Assembly: GCA_016717725.1 (NCBI GenBank)
Contig: JADKFA010000045.1
Location: forward strand, 1-64,000
DNA: 64,000 nucleotides
Origin: Bacteroidota bacterium
GTDB lineage: Bacteria; Bacteroidota; Bacteroidia; AKYH767-A; OLB10
Reading direction: 5' to 3'
Below are positions 38,761 to 48,437 of this stretch, piece by piece. The notes under the pieces were generated by a model, which was not told where the DNA came from, did not search any database, and saw only the letters and a list, made by a program, of their open reading frames with translations. Every line of letters begins with the position of its first letter. The stretch's first letter is position 1. The translations under genes were made by a program, and so were the position numbers.

Positions 38761-41268
38761 CTACTCTTCATCCAGCTCTAACTCCAGCTCTTCCTTTTTC
38801 TTAGGGGTATTTACAGGTGTTTTGTTGATGGTAGAGTCTTTCTTAAACCAACCAAATTCCTTATTTAAAATCTTCTTCAAATCTTGCTTTTCCTGCTTTA
38901 CATCTTGAACAATTTTCTGTTCGATAGCTTTCCTATCATAGCTGATTTTGGGATTTGCTAACGGGCCTTTCATACTCAAAAAAAGGCGCATTCTGCCCAA
39001 CCCATCGTCTTCTATGGTTCCGAATTCTGAATTTTGTGCTTTTACTTTTCGTCCTATAATTTGTGAAAGATCAAGCTGCAATTTATAGTCGACAATGTTT
39101 TCGAATGTATGTGTTCCTGAAGCAATCAAATCCATTACACTTGATTTAATCTCCATCGATGGAATTTTGATTACCTGATTGCTGATCTCAATTTCATTTT
39201 GCAACGTTTGAAATTTTATATTTTTTAAGTCAGCACTTTTCAAATACTTGGATAGAGCGAGCATCGGTTCGAAGTTCAAGAGCTCACCGTTCTCGATTAA
39301 GATATTACTTCGAGCATAAATTTTATTGAAATTACAATGAAGATCTTTACTCCATGTTGAAACAAACTGAGCATTGGCGGTGAGTTTACCTTTCACGTTT
39401 TTATCCATCATCACTTCCTGACCAAAATTTCCAAGTTGAGTAAACACTTCAGTCACATCCAACTTTTTCATTTGTGCATCGCATGAAATAAGAATGCTAT
39501 CGGGACGTGAAGCATCCATGGCCCCGCTCATCAATACATTTCCCTCAAATGCTTTAAACGAAATGGCATTTCCATACAAAATTTTATTGCGAAGTTCGAG
39601 TTGACCTTTCAGTTGCCAGGCTTGAAATTTTCGAAATGAAAGCACTCCAATTTGCACATTCAAATTCATCTTAATACGATTGCTGAAATCGAGTCGGTAG
39701 GTGGTGTCAGCAGATGCTGCTAACGATTTATCCTCTAACAATTCATTCAAATCAAGATTACGACAAACAATACGCGCATCGCCCTGCACCATTTCATCTT
39801 TAGAAAGCAGATAGGCGTAAGCGTTATCAAAGCTACCATCCACTTTAAAATCGCTTCCGGCTGCTTTACCTTGCATATCCGTTAATGTTAAACGATTTCC
39901 TACAAGCGACATATAACCTTGAATTCCGGAAAATTCCACTCGGCTTTCTTTCAATTTAAAACCAGCATTTTTTAGTTCAATATTCCCGCTACTAATCCAA
40001 CTGTTCGACTCCTTCACTCGACCTTTCAATTGTGCATCCACGATGAGTTGACCCCACATTCCTTCCATCGTATCTGGCATATAAAATTTGCTAAACACCT
40101 CTAAATTTACATTGCTCTTTGCCGATACGCTAATCCAGGGATTAACAAAATCTTCCATCAACAGATTCAATTGAAAAGACTGGTTCTCCAACATACCTTT
40201 GGCATTTGCAATTTGCAACCGTTCCACAGGGCGTGATGATGAAATTCGATTTGCATAACTGCCTTTAAACGAAATATTGCTCAACGAATAGGAAGTACCT
40301 TTGGGAGCTAAAGAAGCTTCTTCCGTGCTAAATTGGGCAAGGATTAATGGAGTTTCATTTTCGCCAACCTGACCTTTTACTTGCAAATCAAACTGGACAA
40401 TTCCTGAATAATCATATTGCGACAATTTTTCGGTATACACCCCAGGTATCAGCGATAAAATTTCTTTTAATCCAGCTTTTTTACTCTTAATGCTAACATC
40501 CATAAATGTTGAAGATTTCTCATCTCGAAAAAACCCATCTACCCCAAACTCTAAAGCTGCAACCTTCAAACTACTTTCTTTTATTTCATACAATTTACGT
40601 TGGCGATCAATATGAATGGTAAGATCGATGATAGTTTCTTTATGATGTATGTAATTTACACCATTTGTTTGAAACCGCTCCACAATCAAATTTCCGCTGC
40701 CACTTAAATCATAAATATCGCTTGTAAATAATCCGGTCCAATTCATGTTCTCTGCAAAAAAAGAATAGTCGCGCGCTGTAGAAATGGTATGATAACGAAT
40801 ACTTGTTTCCTTCAAAATAATTTCTTGAAGCTGCAAATTAAATGTGCTGTTTTTATTTTCTGATTTCTTAAAAATATCGTAATTCTCATCTCCATTCTTG
40901 TCAACAAAAAGGTTGCACGATGCCTGTTCGATGCTTATACTCTTCAATCGAATATCATCTGAAAAAACATCCCACCATGAAAAAAGAAGAAACACATTTT
41001 TAGCAACCAATAATGGTTCTTGATTTCCTATAGTCTTTTTTCCTTTTGTGATTACCTCTTGAAAATTGACGCTAGCATATGGAAATTTTCGTAATAATGA
41101 GAAATCAATATCGCCAACTTGAACAGGAACAGTGAGATTCGCATTAATTTGTTCCACGGCAATGTCCTTTATTTTAGGACCGAAAATCCATCCTAAGGCC
41201 AACAAGACCATCAGCAAACCACCCAGCGTGGAAGCAATAATGATTAAAATTCTTTTCCGTTTACTCAC
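38761..41268 (-). CDS. AsmA-like envelope protein
   Basis: 835 residues. One N-terminal membrane helix (RILIIIASTLGGLLMVLLAL then GWIF) is followed by the typical AsmA start IAVEQINANLTVPVQVGDID and a long beta-rich periplasmic region. The C-terminal AsmA_2-like part includes LLNFEPMLALSKYLKSADL and LSMKGPLANPKISYD. The tail is charged (KKKEELELELDEE). AsmA-like proteins are proposed to bridge the periplasm and move phospholipids; the role here is inferred from family. Intact. Confidence 0.82.
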   Translation of the reverse strand: MSKRKRILIIIASTLGGLLMVLLALGWIFGPKIKDIAVEQINANLTVPVQVGDIDFSLLRKFPYASVNFQEVITKGKKTIGNQEPLLVAKNVFLLFSWWDVFSDDIRLKSISIEQASCNLFVDKNGDENYDIFKKSENKNSTFNLQLQEIILKETSIRYHTISTARDYSFFAENMNWTGLFTSDIYDLSGSGNLIVERFQTNGVNYIHHKETIIDLTIHIDRQRKLYEIKESSLKVAALEFGVDGFFRDEKSSTFMDVSIKSKKAGLKEILSLIPGVYTEKLSQYDYSGIVQFDLQVKGQVGENETPLILAQFSTEEASLAPKGTSYSLSNISFKGSYANRISSSRPVERLQIANAKGMLENQSFQLNLLMEDFVNPWISVSAKSNVNLEVFSKFYMPDTMEGMWGQLIVDAQLKGRVKESNSWISSGNIELKNAGFKLKESRVEFSGIQGYMSLVGNRLTLTDMQGKAAGSDFKVDGSFDNAYAYLLSKDEMVQGDARIVCRNLDLNELLEDKSLAASADTTYRLDFSNRIKMNLNVQIGVLSFRKFQAWQLKGQLELRNKILYGNAISFKAFEGNVLMSGAMDASRPDSILISCDAQMKKLDVTEVFTQLGNFGQEVMMDKNVKGKLTANAQFVSTWSKDLHCNFNKIYARSNILIENGELLNFEPMLALSKYLKSADLKNIKFQTLQNEIEISNQVIKIPSMEIKSSVMDLIASGTHTFENIVDYKLQLDLSQIIGRKVKAQNSEFGTIEDDGLGRMRLFLSMKGPLANPKISYDRKAIEQKIVQDVKQEKQDLKKILNKEFGWFKKDSTINKTPVNTPKKKEELELELDEE

Positions 41269-41388
41269 CTCACTAAATTATAGTTAGACTATTAATGAAA
41301 TCTGTTTCCAAATATTGTCTTTGAACAATAAAATTGACAATAAAGAAAGAAGATTGAATAAGAAACGTTTAGATCTTCTTTAAAGGAA

Positions 41389-42264
41389 TTAAAAATTGAT
41401 AAAATCGATGGGATTCACTGGACTACCGTTATACCAAAGTTCAAAATGAAGATGTGGACCTGTACTAAACTCACCAGTATTTCCAATAATTGCCACTACT
41501 TCGCCGGCTTTAACATGGTCACCAATACGCTTCAAAAGTGCTGAATTATGTTTATAAAGTGTGAAAATATTATTGCTATGTTGGATGCCGATTACATAGC
41601 CTGTTTCACTCGTAAAATTCGACATAATAACGGTACCATCCATGGCTGATTTAATCACTTCATTGGCGCCGGCCACGATATCAATTCCATAATGCTTTTG
41701 AACTGTATTAAACTTTGTGGTAATGGTCCCTTTTAGGGGCGAAAAAAAGGTGATGCTTCCGATGCCGGACGAAAACGATTTTTCTGCGGTTTCCTCCAAT
41801 TCAAAGCGATCGGAACCTTCCATTTGCATACGAAGTAGAGAATCTGACTCAGATTTATCTAGTTTACGAATCGAATCGGCGTAACCAATGCTTGTTGCAG
41901 AAGTATTATAAGAAGTTGTATCTACCTTGTCGTTCAATACATTAAGCAAATTAGCCAAATATTTGTTTTGGGCATTCATCTGATTGTCAAGAGAATCGGC
42001 TTTTAAGCTTACGGATAACAGATTTCGACGAATATTCACATCGGTATATCCGGGGATATATTCACGTAACGGAGTGAACGCAATTAAGTATAAGGTAAGT
42101 GTAATCAAGCTCAATGCGAAAGTGCCACCAAAAACGATAATATTCATAGGAGTAAGTCGCAATGCGAATTTCTCCTCTAAGGTCTGGTCGTTCATCACCA
42201 CCAGTCTGAATTTGCTACGTAAATTCTTAACTATTTTTTTCCTTCGGGCTTTAAGAATCGGCAT
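41389..42264 (-). CDS. M23 family metallopeptidase
   Basis: About 291 residues. Start at 42264 (MPILKARRKKIVKNLRSKFR) is preferred over an ATG 45 bp upstream, since a basic N-terminus then precedes the membrane helix (MNIIVFGGTFALSLITLTLY). A coiled-coil-like stretch (~80-130) leads to the LytM domain with zinc-site motifs HYGIDIVAG and GPHLHFELW. Predicted to be an inner-membrane-anchored cell-wall endopeptidase or a regulator of one. It is transcribed away from porW/sprE. Confidence 0.88.
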   Translation of the reverse strand: MPILKARRKKIVKNLRSKFRLVVMNDQTLEEKFALRLTPMNIIVFGGTFALSLITLTLYLIAFTPLREYIPGYTDVNIRRNLLSVSLKADSLDNQMNAQNKYLANLLNVLNDKVDTTSYNTSATSIGYADSIRKLDKSESDSLLRMQMEGSDRFELEETAEKSFSSGIGSITFFSPLKGTITTKFNTVQKHYGIDIVAGANEVIKSAMDGTVIMSNFTSETGYVIGIQHSNNIFTLYKHNSALLKRIGDHVKAGEVVAIIGNTGEFSTGPHLHFELWYNGSPVNPIDFINF

Positions 42265-42351
42265 ATGTGCAAATATCGCAAAGTTCAGGCTTTCGACCGC
42301 TTGTTTCAATCCATATTCTGAAATAGAAGCATTCTATTGCAGAAATGACGA

Positions 42352-42447
42352 AATAATCGTCAAAAACGATTATTTGTCAGGATTAACCCTGACAAATACT
42401 TCGTTTTTCGTCAGCCCAAGGGGCAAATTATGCAAAAGCATAATTTG
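42352..42447. repeat. Three adjacent hairpins between divergent genes
   Basis: AATAATCGT/ACGATTATT (42352-42374); ATTTGTCAGG/CCTGACAAAT (42372-42397); CAAATTATGC/GCATAATTTG around AAAA (42424-42447). The third ends 11 bp before the -7 element of porW/sprE. They lie in the promoter region shared by the M23 peptidase and porW/sprE, so they are candidates for operators as well as for mobile palindromes. Confidence 0.7.
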
Positions 42448-42458
42448 GGTTCAATCGT

Positions 42459-42466
42459 TATATTTG
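42459..42466 (+). promoter_or_regulatory. -7 element of porW/sprE
   Basis: TATATTTG, an exact TAnnTTTG match, 61 bp before the GTG start at 42528. No good -33 element is visible; the expected place is inside the third hairpin. Confidence 0.45.
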
Positions 42467-42527
42467 CATTCCTATACTAAAATAAAAAGTATTCAGTTTA
42501 TTCTGGATAACATACCAAGATCTGCCT

Positions 42528-45212
42528 GTGAAAAGTTTGCGCTTTAATCTTCTTATACTCCTTACGATCGTTCTTTTAGGAGGATGTAGTGTGAAGAAAA
42601 ATAATATTATTAGTCGTGCCTACCATGGTACCACTACTCACTACAACTTCTATTTCAATGGTCGTGAACGCCTCAAACAAGGTGCAGCTACCTTGGCGGA
42701 AGCGCATGAAGATAAATATGACCGTGTTCTTTCGATTTTTAAGATTGGAGATCTCAACAAAGCAAAAGCCGTATTTCCAGATTTTGACGAAGCCATCAAA
42801 AAAGTTTCCATTTCAATTACCCGTCATTCCATCTATGTAAAAGGCAAGAAGGATCGTGCCATCAAGGAACATAATCGATGGATTCCGGAATGTTATATGG
42901 TGATTGGACAAAGTCAATTTTACAAACATGATTTTTGGACAGCGATTGAGACCTTTCAATACATCAGCTCAGAATATCAAGATGATGAAATTCGTCCGGA
43001 AGCTTTGATCTGGTTAACGCGATCGTATTTAGAATTAGGAAAGATGACCGATGCAGAATATTTGCTCGATTATTTAAAAGCAGATAAGAAACTACCCGTG
43101 AAGTTGACTGGATATTACAATGCTGTTTTAGCTCAATACCATCTGCAACGAAACGATGTAGTTCGTGGCGCGGAAGCTTTGAAGATGGCAGCTGCAAGTT
43201 CAAAGAAAAAAGACGACCGGGCGCGTTATTATTTTATTCTTGGACAACTTCAACAAAAAGCAGATTCATTACCGCAAGCATTTTTAGCTTATCAAAATGT
43301 GATTAAGTTAAATCCACCCTATGAAATGGCATTCAATGCTCGCATCAATCGAGCGCGTTGTTTTGATGCAGGAAGTGGAAAATCGGCACTAGTGAAAAAG
43401 GAGTTGCAAAAGATGCTGAAGGATGAGAAGAACAAAGAATATCGCGATCAAATTTATTATGCCTTAGCGGGTGTTGCGAAGCAAGAGCAAGATGAACCTT
43501 TGGCGATTGATTTGTTGAATAAATCGGTGCAAGCATCGACCAGTAATACTACGCAAAAAGCGGTGAGTTATTTAGAGTTAGCTAATATTTATTTAGCGCA
43601 ACCGAATTATATGCCTGCAGCAGCTTACTACGACAGTTGCTTGACGAACTTAACGAATGATCATCCAGAGTATGCCGATATTCAAGCGAAGCGGAATAGC
43701 TTAGATCGATTGGTAAAAAATTTAAAGATCATCATCAACGAAGATAGTTTGCAACAATTAGCATCCATGTCACCGGAGCAGCGTGCAGAAATCATTGGGA
43801 AAATTGTTGAAGCTGAGGATGCAGAAAAAGAGCGTCAGAAAATTGAAAAAGAAAATGAGCAACGCATCGAGGAGCAAGAAATTCTAGAGGAGAAAACGCT
43901 AAAGAATCAACCGCGATCACTTACAACACCAGCATCGGCTACTGCGGGAGCTTGGTATTTTTATAATCCGTCGGCAATTAGTTTCGGGTTGAGTGAATTT
44001 TTGAAAAGATGGGGAAATCGTAAATTAGAAGATAACTGGAGACGAAGTGAAAAAGATTTAGTGATTGGTGAAGTGGTAGAAACCGTAAGTGTGGATAGCA
44101 CTGTTAACAATCAGCAAGCCATTAATGATTCCATTGCTAAGTTGGATTCTAAATCGAGAAAAGAAGCTTACCTCGGACAAATTCCCAATTCATCCGAGCA
44201 GATAGAAGCATCCAATTCAAAAATTATTGAAGCTTATTATAATTGCGGCATCATTTACAAGGAGCAATTATCAAATATTCCGGAGAGCAATAAGAGTTTT
44301 GAAACATTAGATCAGCGCTTCCCAAGTAATAAATTTAAACTGCCTTCTTATTACAATTTATATCGTTCGTACAGTGCGATGAAAGATTCGGTGAAAGCCA
44401 ATGTATATAAAAATTACATACTCGCCAATGCTCCAGAGTCGGATTATGCACGACTAATTTTAAATCCGAACTTTTATTTAGAAATGAAACGGAAGTCGGA
44501 GGTGATTGAAGTGTTTTACGAAAACACTTACCGCGCTTATTTGAATCGTCAATATGCATTGGTGATCGGGCGAAAGCAATATGCTGATGAGAGTTTCCCA
44601 GTGAACAATGCTTTGTCACCCAAGTTTTCATTCTTAAAAGCATTAGCTGTTGGAAAGACAAGAACATTAAATGATTTTCAATTTGAGTTAGAAGATGTGA
44701 TTCGTCGTTATCCAAAAGATTCGGTCAGCATAAAGGCGAAAGAAATACTAGATTATATTCAAGGAAATAATATCAAGAATACCACGCTCGATACCGCTGC
44801 AGTGGATACAAATAACTTAAAAGATCCATTTGCCGCTTCTGCAAAATATATTCATGATGTTGACGCCATGCATTTCTTTGTGATTTTATCACCCAAGGGT
44901 TTGATACAATCTGCTGAATTAATTACAAAAATTAAATCATTCAACTCGAGAGATTTTCCCAATCTTCCGCTCACTGTCAATAATGGAAATATTGATTTAA
45001 ATATACAGTACATTGCTGTCATGTCATTTCCCAATAAAGATGACGGGATGTCGTATTATGAAAGTATTGTTGGTGAAGAAAATTTGGTGAACCAATTCGA
45101 TCCTCAGCAAGTTCAATATTACGTGATCTCACAACAAAACTTATCGGAGCTTACGCGCACGAAAGACATCAAAAATTACAGTCAATTTTTTCAAGAAAAG
45201 TATTTGCAGTAG
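42528..45212 (+). CDS. porW: T9SS lipoprotein PorW/SprE (tetratricopeptide)
   Basis: 894 residues from a GTG start. A lipoprotein signal ends LLGGC (Cys20), followed by the family signature ISRAYHGTTTHYNFYFNGRE at ~28-48. TPR-like helices follow (FWTAIETFQYISSEYQDDEI, PEALIWLTRSYLELGKMTDA, LPQAFLAYQNVIKLNPPYE). A charged coiled-coil lies at ~420-465 (AEDAEKERQKIEKENEQRIE), and a C-terminal domain covers the rest. PorW of Porphyromonas and SprE of Flavobacterium are needed for T9SS and gliding. It is probably co-transcribed with the LytTR gene 10 bp downstream. Annotated from pattern recognition; the length fits the family. Confidence 0.85.
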   Translation: MKSLRFNLLILLTIVLLGGCSVKKNNIISRAYHGTTTHYNFYFNGRERLKQGAATLAEAHEDKYDRVLSIFKIGDLNKAKAVFPDFDEAIKKVSISITRHSIYVKGKKDRAIKEHNRWIPECYMVIGQSQFYKHDFWTAIETFQYISSEYQDDEIRPEALIWLTRSYLELGKMTDAEYLLDYLKADKKLPVKLTGYYNAVLAQYHLQRNDVVRGAEALKMAAASSKKKDDRARYYFILGQLQQKADSLPQAFLAYQNVIKLNPPYEMAFNARINRARCFDAGSGKSALVKKELQKMLKDEKNKEYRDQIYYALAGVAKQEQDEPLAIDLLNKSVQASTSNTTQKAVSYLELANIYLAQPNYMPAAAYYDSCLTNLTNDHPEYADIQAKRNSLDRLVKNLKIIINEDSLQQLASMSPEQRAEIIGKIVEAEDAEKERQKIEKENEQRIEEQEILEEKTLKNQPRSLTTPASATAGAWYFYNPSAISFGLSEFLKRWGNRKLEDNWRRSEKDLVIGEVVETVSVDSTVNNQQAINDSIAKLDSKSRKEAYLGQIPNSSEQIEASNSKIIEAYYNCGIIYKEQLSNIPESNKSFETLDQRFPSNKFKLPSYYNLYRSYSAMKDSVKANVYKNYILANAPESDYARLILNPNFYLEMKRKSEVIEVFYENTYRAYLNRQYALVIGRKQYADESFPVNNALSPKFSFLKALAVGKTRTLNDFQFELEDVIRRYPKDSVSIKAKEILDYIQGNNIKNTTLDTAAVDTNNLKDPFAASAKYIHDVDAMHFFVILSPKGLIQSAELITKIKSFNSRDFPNLPLTVNNGNIDLNIQYIAVMSFPNKDDGMSYYESIVGEENLVNQFDPQQVQYYVISQQNLSELTRTKDIKNYSQFFQEKYLQ

Positions 45213-45222
45213 AAATTTTGAA

Positions 45223-46104
45223 GTGAATTTGTCTGTTATGTTAAAAGCCCTCTTCGCTAAACCCTTCCCTTTTTACGAGAGTTCTTCACGTCGAATTAAA
45301 TCGGCGTTATTTTCAGGATTTCTTGTCTTTGCTTTTTTATTTGTGTTCCGCCCATTCGGTTTATATCGATTCGAGAATTTAATCGCTTTACAAATTACCC
45401 TTGGGTATGGAATTGTTACATGCATCATGGTTTTGCTGAATGTATTTATGGTAACGAAACTCTTTCCCAAATACTTCCATGAAAGTGGATGGACTGTAGG
45501 GAGAGAGATTTTATTTATCATGTGGATTATATTCACGATCGGACTCGCCAATGCGATTTACTCGGGCTTTGTTTTTACCGATACTTTATCGGTTGAGTAC
45601 GTTGCTATGTTTCAAGTATTCACATTGCTGGTTGCTATTCTTCCTGTTTCTATCAATGTCTTGGCGATGCAATCGTTGCTCAGCCATCGAAATGCAAAGA
45701 GTGCAGAAGAGATCAGCAAACATATGCATCATAAAAAAAGGTTGGAGTCGGTGCCTGATGCGATAATTACATTAAAGTCGGACAATAAAAAAGAAGAATT
45801 ACAAATCCCCGCAAAGAGTTTATTATACATCACATCTGCCGACAATTATATTTCGGTAACGTATTTAGAACAAGGGAAAGAAGTTCAAAAATTACTGCGC
45901 AGCACTTTAAAAAATGCTAAAGAAGATTTAAGAACCTACACTGCCTTTTACCGATGTCACCGTGCATGGATTGTAAATCTCGATCGTGTTATTTCTGTTT
46001 CAGGAAATTCACAAGGCTATCGTTTAGTACTAGACAGCTCTGATACCGTCATTCCTGTTTCACGGAATTTGAATGTGGATATTGATAGTAGGTTGTCTAA
46101 GTAA
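45223..46104 (+). CDS. Membrane-bound LytTR-family transcription regulator
   Basis: 293 residues (GTG start at 45223; an ATG at 45238 is possible). Four predicted membrane helices lie in residues ~29-150 (FSGFLVFAFLFVFRPFGLYR, LGYGIVTCIMVLLNVFMV, ILFIMWIIFTIGLANAIY, VFTLLVAILPVSINVLA). A C-terminal LytTR DNA-binding domain spans ~190-290 (LLYITSADNYISVTYLEQGK, FYRCHRAWIVNLDRVISVSG, VIPVSRNL). There is no receiver domain, so any signal would come through the membrane part. The 10-bp gap to porW/sprE suggests a shared transcript. Confidence 0.88.
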   Translation: MNLSVMLKALFAKPFPFYESSSRRIKSALFSGFLVFAFLFVFRPFGLYRFENLIALQITLGYGIVTCIMVLLNVFMVTKLFPKYFHESGWTVGREILFIMWIIFTIGLANAIYSGFVFTDTLSVEYVAMFQVFTLLVAILPVSINVLAMQSLLSHRNAKSAEEISKHMHHKKRLESVPDAIITLKSDNKKEELQIPAKSLLYITSADNYISVTYLEQGKEVQKLLRSTLKNAKEDLRTYTAFYRCHRAWIVNLDRVISVSGNSQGYRLVLDSSDTVIPVSRNLNVDIDSRLSK

Positions 46105-46311
46105 TGTTAGTTGCCGACAAAAAATAAAAACTTTCTCACTTTACTTTCAGTTTTGGTAAGCCCCTTCTATTCTATTTTTCCTCATTTTTAATCCCAACTA
46201 CCTACCCATTCATCCCAAAACTTGATTTTCATCCCAAATTTTGCAGTTTATCCCTTTTGGTTGGATGTTGCTTGATCAATGACTTTCTTTGTTCAACAAA
46301 TACTAAAAATT

Positions 46312-46980
46312 ATGAACGAGCAATTATTTACTGGAATTCTGTGGACACATATTCTTGCTGGAGGATTAGCATTAGTCTCAGGTCCGATCGCAATGTTTAA
46401 TCAAGATGGCGGTAAACTGCATCGCAAAAGTGGAATCATTTATTTCTATTCCATGATGGTCATTTTTGTGAGTTCAATTATACTTTCCATTGTTCGCGAA
46501 AATTGGTTTTTGTTTATGGTCGGTATTTTTAGTTGCTATTTGGTTTTGACGGGATATCGTGCATTAAAATTAAAGATGTTACACCGCGGACAAAAAGCAG
46601 AAAAAATAGATTGGATCATTTTAATTATTTCATTGCTTAGTGGAATTGGATTAATGGCGATGGGTATATGGATGTATTTTAGCAAAAGCAATTCATTTGG
46701 TTTAGTTCCCTTTGTTTTTGGTTGGGTGATGTTGTCGGGAGTGAAACAAGATTACAAGCGATTTACCGTTCCGCCAACTGAAAAAAATCATTGGCTTTTA
46801 AAACATATTGCAGGAATGATGGGTGGATACATCGCTACGTTAACAGCATTCTTGGTACAAAATGTACAAACCGATCCGAGTTTTATTGCTTGGTTAGCGC
46901 CATCGGTTTTGGTAACACCGATTATTATTTATAGCACGAATAAAATTAGAAAAGGAAGAAGTAAGATTGAGATGAAGTAA
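46312..46980 (+). CDS. DUF2306-like integral membrane protein
   Basis: 222 residues with about seven membrane helices. It starts MNEQLFTGILWTHILAGGLA and contains HRKSGIIYFYSMMVIFVSSI. The HxxxG and H residues after helix 1 (THILAG, KLHRKSG) and in HWLLKHIAGMMGGYIA resemble small cytochrome-like or DUF2306 proteins. Start at 46312 chosen because the upstream in-frame ATG (46279) adds a hydrophobic leader without homology. Function unknown. Confidence 0.7.
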   Translation: MNEQLFTGILWTHILAGGLALVSGPIAMFNQDGGKLHRKSGIIYFYSMMVIFVSSIILSIVRENWFLFMVGIFSCYLVLTGYRALKLKMLHRGQKAEKIDWIILIISLLSGIGLMAMGIWMYFSKSNSFGLVPFVFGWVMLSGVKQDYKRFTVPPTEKNHWLLKHIAGMMGGYIATLTAFLVQNVQTDPSFIAWLAPSVLVTPIIIYSTNKIRKGRSKIEMK

Positions 46981-47038
46981 TATTATTCGATTCGATAAAT
47001 ATTTCTGCTCCATATAAATTTCGCTTCGGATCGGAGGA

Positions 47039-47150
47039 GCTTCTGGCTGCTAGCTGCAAGCTGCTAGCTTTTCCTAGAATCGAATTTACTTCACTTCGAA
47101 AAGTATTATTTAGGCCCCGCGCCTCTTGCGCCTCTCCGCGTTCCTTGCGG
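47039..47150. repeat. GCTAG array and GCGCCTC-type repeat
   Basis: 47039-47071 reads GCTTCTGGCTGCTAGCTGC then AAGCTGCTAGCTTT, the same family as at 12.7 and 28.4 kb. 47113-47153 reads CCCCGCGCCTCTTGCGCCTC, then TCCGCGTTCCTTGCGGTTAA, resembling a widespread GCGCCTCTGCG-type interspersed sequence. Confidence 0.65.
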
Positions 47151-47222
47151 TTAAATGAGAATTTATATGTGACAAGAATTCCATCCTCATTTTCAAATAT
47201 TCAAATTAAGTAATTTTCAAAT

Positions 47223-48305
47223 TTACTTAGCACCGCCATTTATCAAATGATTAAAAAGCTGTTCGGAGATCGAATAATCTTTATCCATAAAATAATATTG
47301 TCCTCCCCAAGAATAGGTTACTGATCGATACTCCTTTACTTGATCACCTTCCTTAACACGCAATAAAGTAATTACACGGTTGGGCTCTACAATTCTTTCG
47401 ATGCTTCTGCTGATGGTGTCGGGAGTAAGGAGGATGAGTGGTTTTGACTCCACACCTGTACTCACTGATTTTTCCACTTTCCAAAAATCGTTTCCATCTT
47501 CTCCTTTGCCTGGTTGCATTTTTTCGGTTCCGGTTTGCACATCAATGCCAACTGTTGGATCACTTCCTGTAACAGGTTTATTATTTGGATTTGGATCATC
47601 ACCACCATTCACTGGCAAATCATTAACCATTTGCTTGAAAGAATCCTCTTCTTTCGACTCAGCTATGGGAGGAGTTGGAATTGGAGAATCAATGGCGACT
47701 ACGTTTTTCTCATTCACTGTTGGCGATGGAGCCAATGCACCTTCTTTAGGAGTGGGCTTTTGTAATTTCTTTTCTCTCTCTGCTTCTTTTTGCGCTAGCA
47801 CTTCATCCTTCGCTTTTTGTTCGAGAATTTCCTCTGTTTGAGTTAATAAGGATAAAATAGATCGAGTATAATCGGTATCATAACCAATCTCATCCAACTC
47901 AGACAAATACTTGATCGATGCTACGGGTTGATTATATATCACAATATTCACTCCTTCATACTGCTTAAACAATCGGACTCCAATTTTGTAGGAATCGAAT
48001 CCATACTTTCTTCGTTCTTCAGGAACCGTAGTATTTACATGAATAGATTTTGTTATATATCCAGGTTTCGTAAAATCAAGTTGATACTCGGCATTATACT
48101 CCAGCCTCATATTCATATTCTTTTGACCTTTAAAGGCGCCAACCGTTTCGCCACCTCGACGCAAATACACGATAGTTTGATCAAAATCGCCATTCACCAC
48201 CACAAATTGCACTGGCATGGGAAGGTATCGAACCCCACCCGAAAACTGCGAATTTCCCTCTAAAGAGGCGAAAATGAGCAGGATAATAATCAAGTAGCGG
48301 TTCAT
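47223..48305 (-). CDS. Exported protein of unknown function
   Basis: About 360 residues. Start at 48305 (MNRYLIIILLIFASLEGNSQ) gives a clean signal peptide. An N-terminal beta domain (~25-120; VRYLPMPVQFVVVNGDFDQT, YQLDFTKPGYITKSIHVNTT) looks like a PEGA/carboxypeptidase-regulatory-like fold. A helical Glu/Lys-rich segment (~160-195) and a low-complexity Pro/Asn linker (~195-275) follow, then a short C-terminal domain (VITLLRVKEGDQVKEYRSVT). I do not recognise the family. Likely periplasmic. Confidence 0.6.
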   Translation of the reverse strand: MNRYLIIILLIFASLEGNSQFSGGVRYLPMPVQFVVVNGDFDQTIVYLRRGGETVGAFKGQKNMNMRLEYNAEYQLDFTKPGYITKSIHVNTTVPEERRKYGFDSYKIGVRLFKQYEGVNIVIYNQPVASIKYLSELDEIGYDTDYTRSILSLLTQTEEILEQKAKDEVLAQKEAEREKKLQKPTPKEGALAPSPTVNEKNVVAIDSPIPTPPIAESKEEDSFKQMVNDLPVNGGDDPNPNNKPVTGSDPTVGIDVQTGTEKMQPGKGEDGNDFWKVEKSVSTGVESKPLILLTPDTISRSIERIVEPNRVITLLRVKEGDQVKEYRSVTYSWGGQYYFMDKDYSISEQLFNHLINGGAK

Positions 48306-48397
48306 TGTACCAAAGTTAAACAATACTCAAATGCTTTCAAAGTTAAAATTGTTATTTAATTCTAATAACTCTCTAAAATAAATGAGGCTGACTTTCC

Positions 48398-48405
48398 TAA
48401 TTTTG
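48398..48405 (+). promoter_or_regulatory. -7 element of the Ig-like T9SS gene
   Basis: TAATTTTG, an exact TAnnTTTG match, 32 bp before the GTG start at 48438. Confidence 0.45.
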
Positions 48406-48437
48406 TAGCTCAACCAATAATTTACTAAAACAATCGC

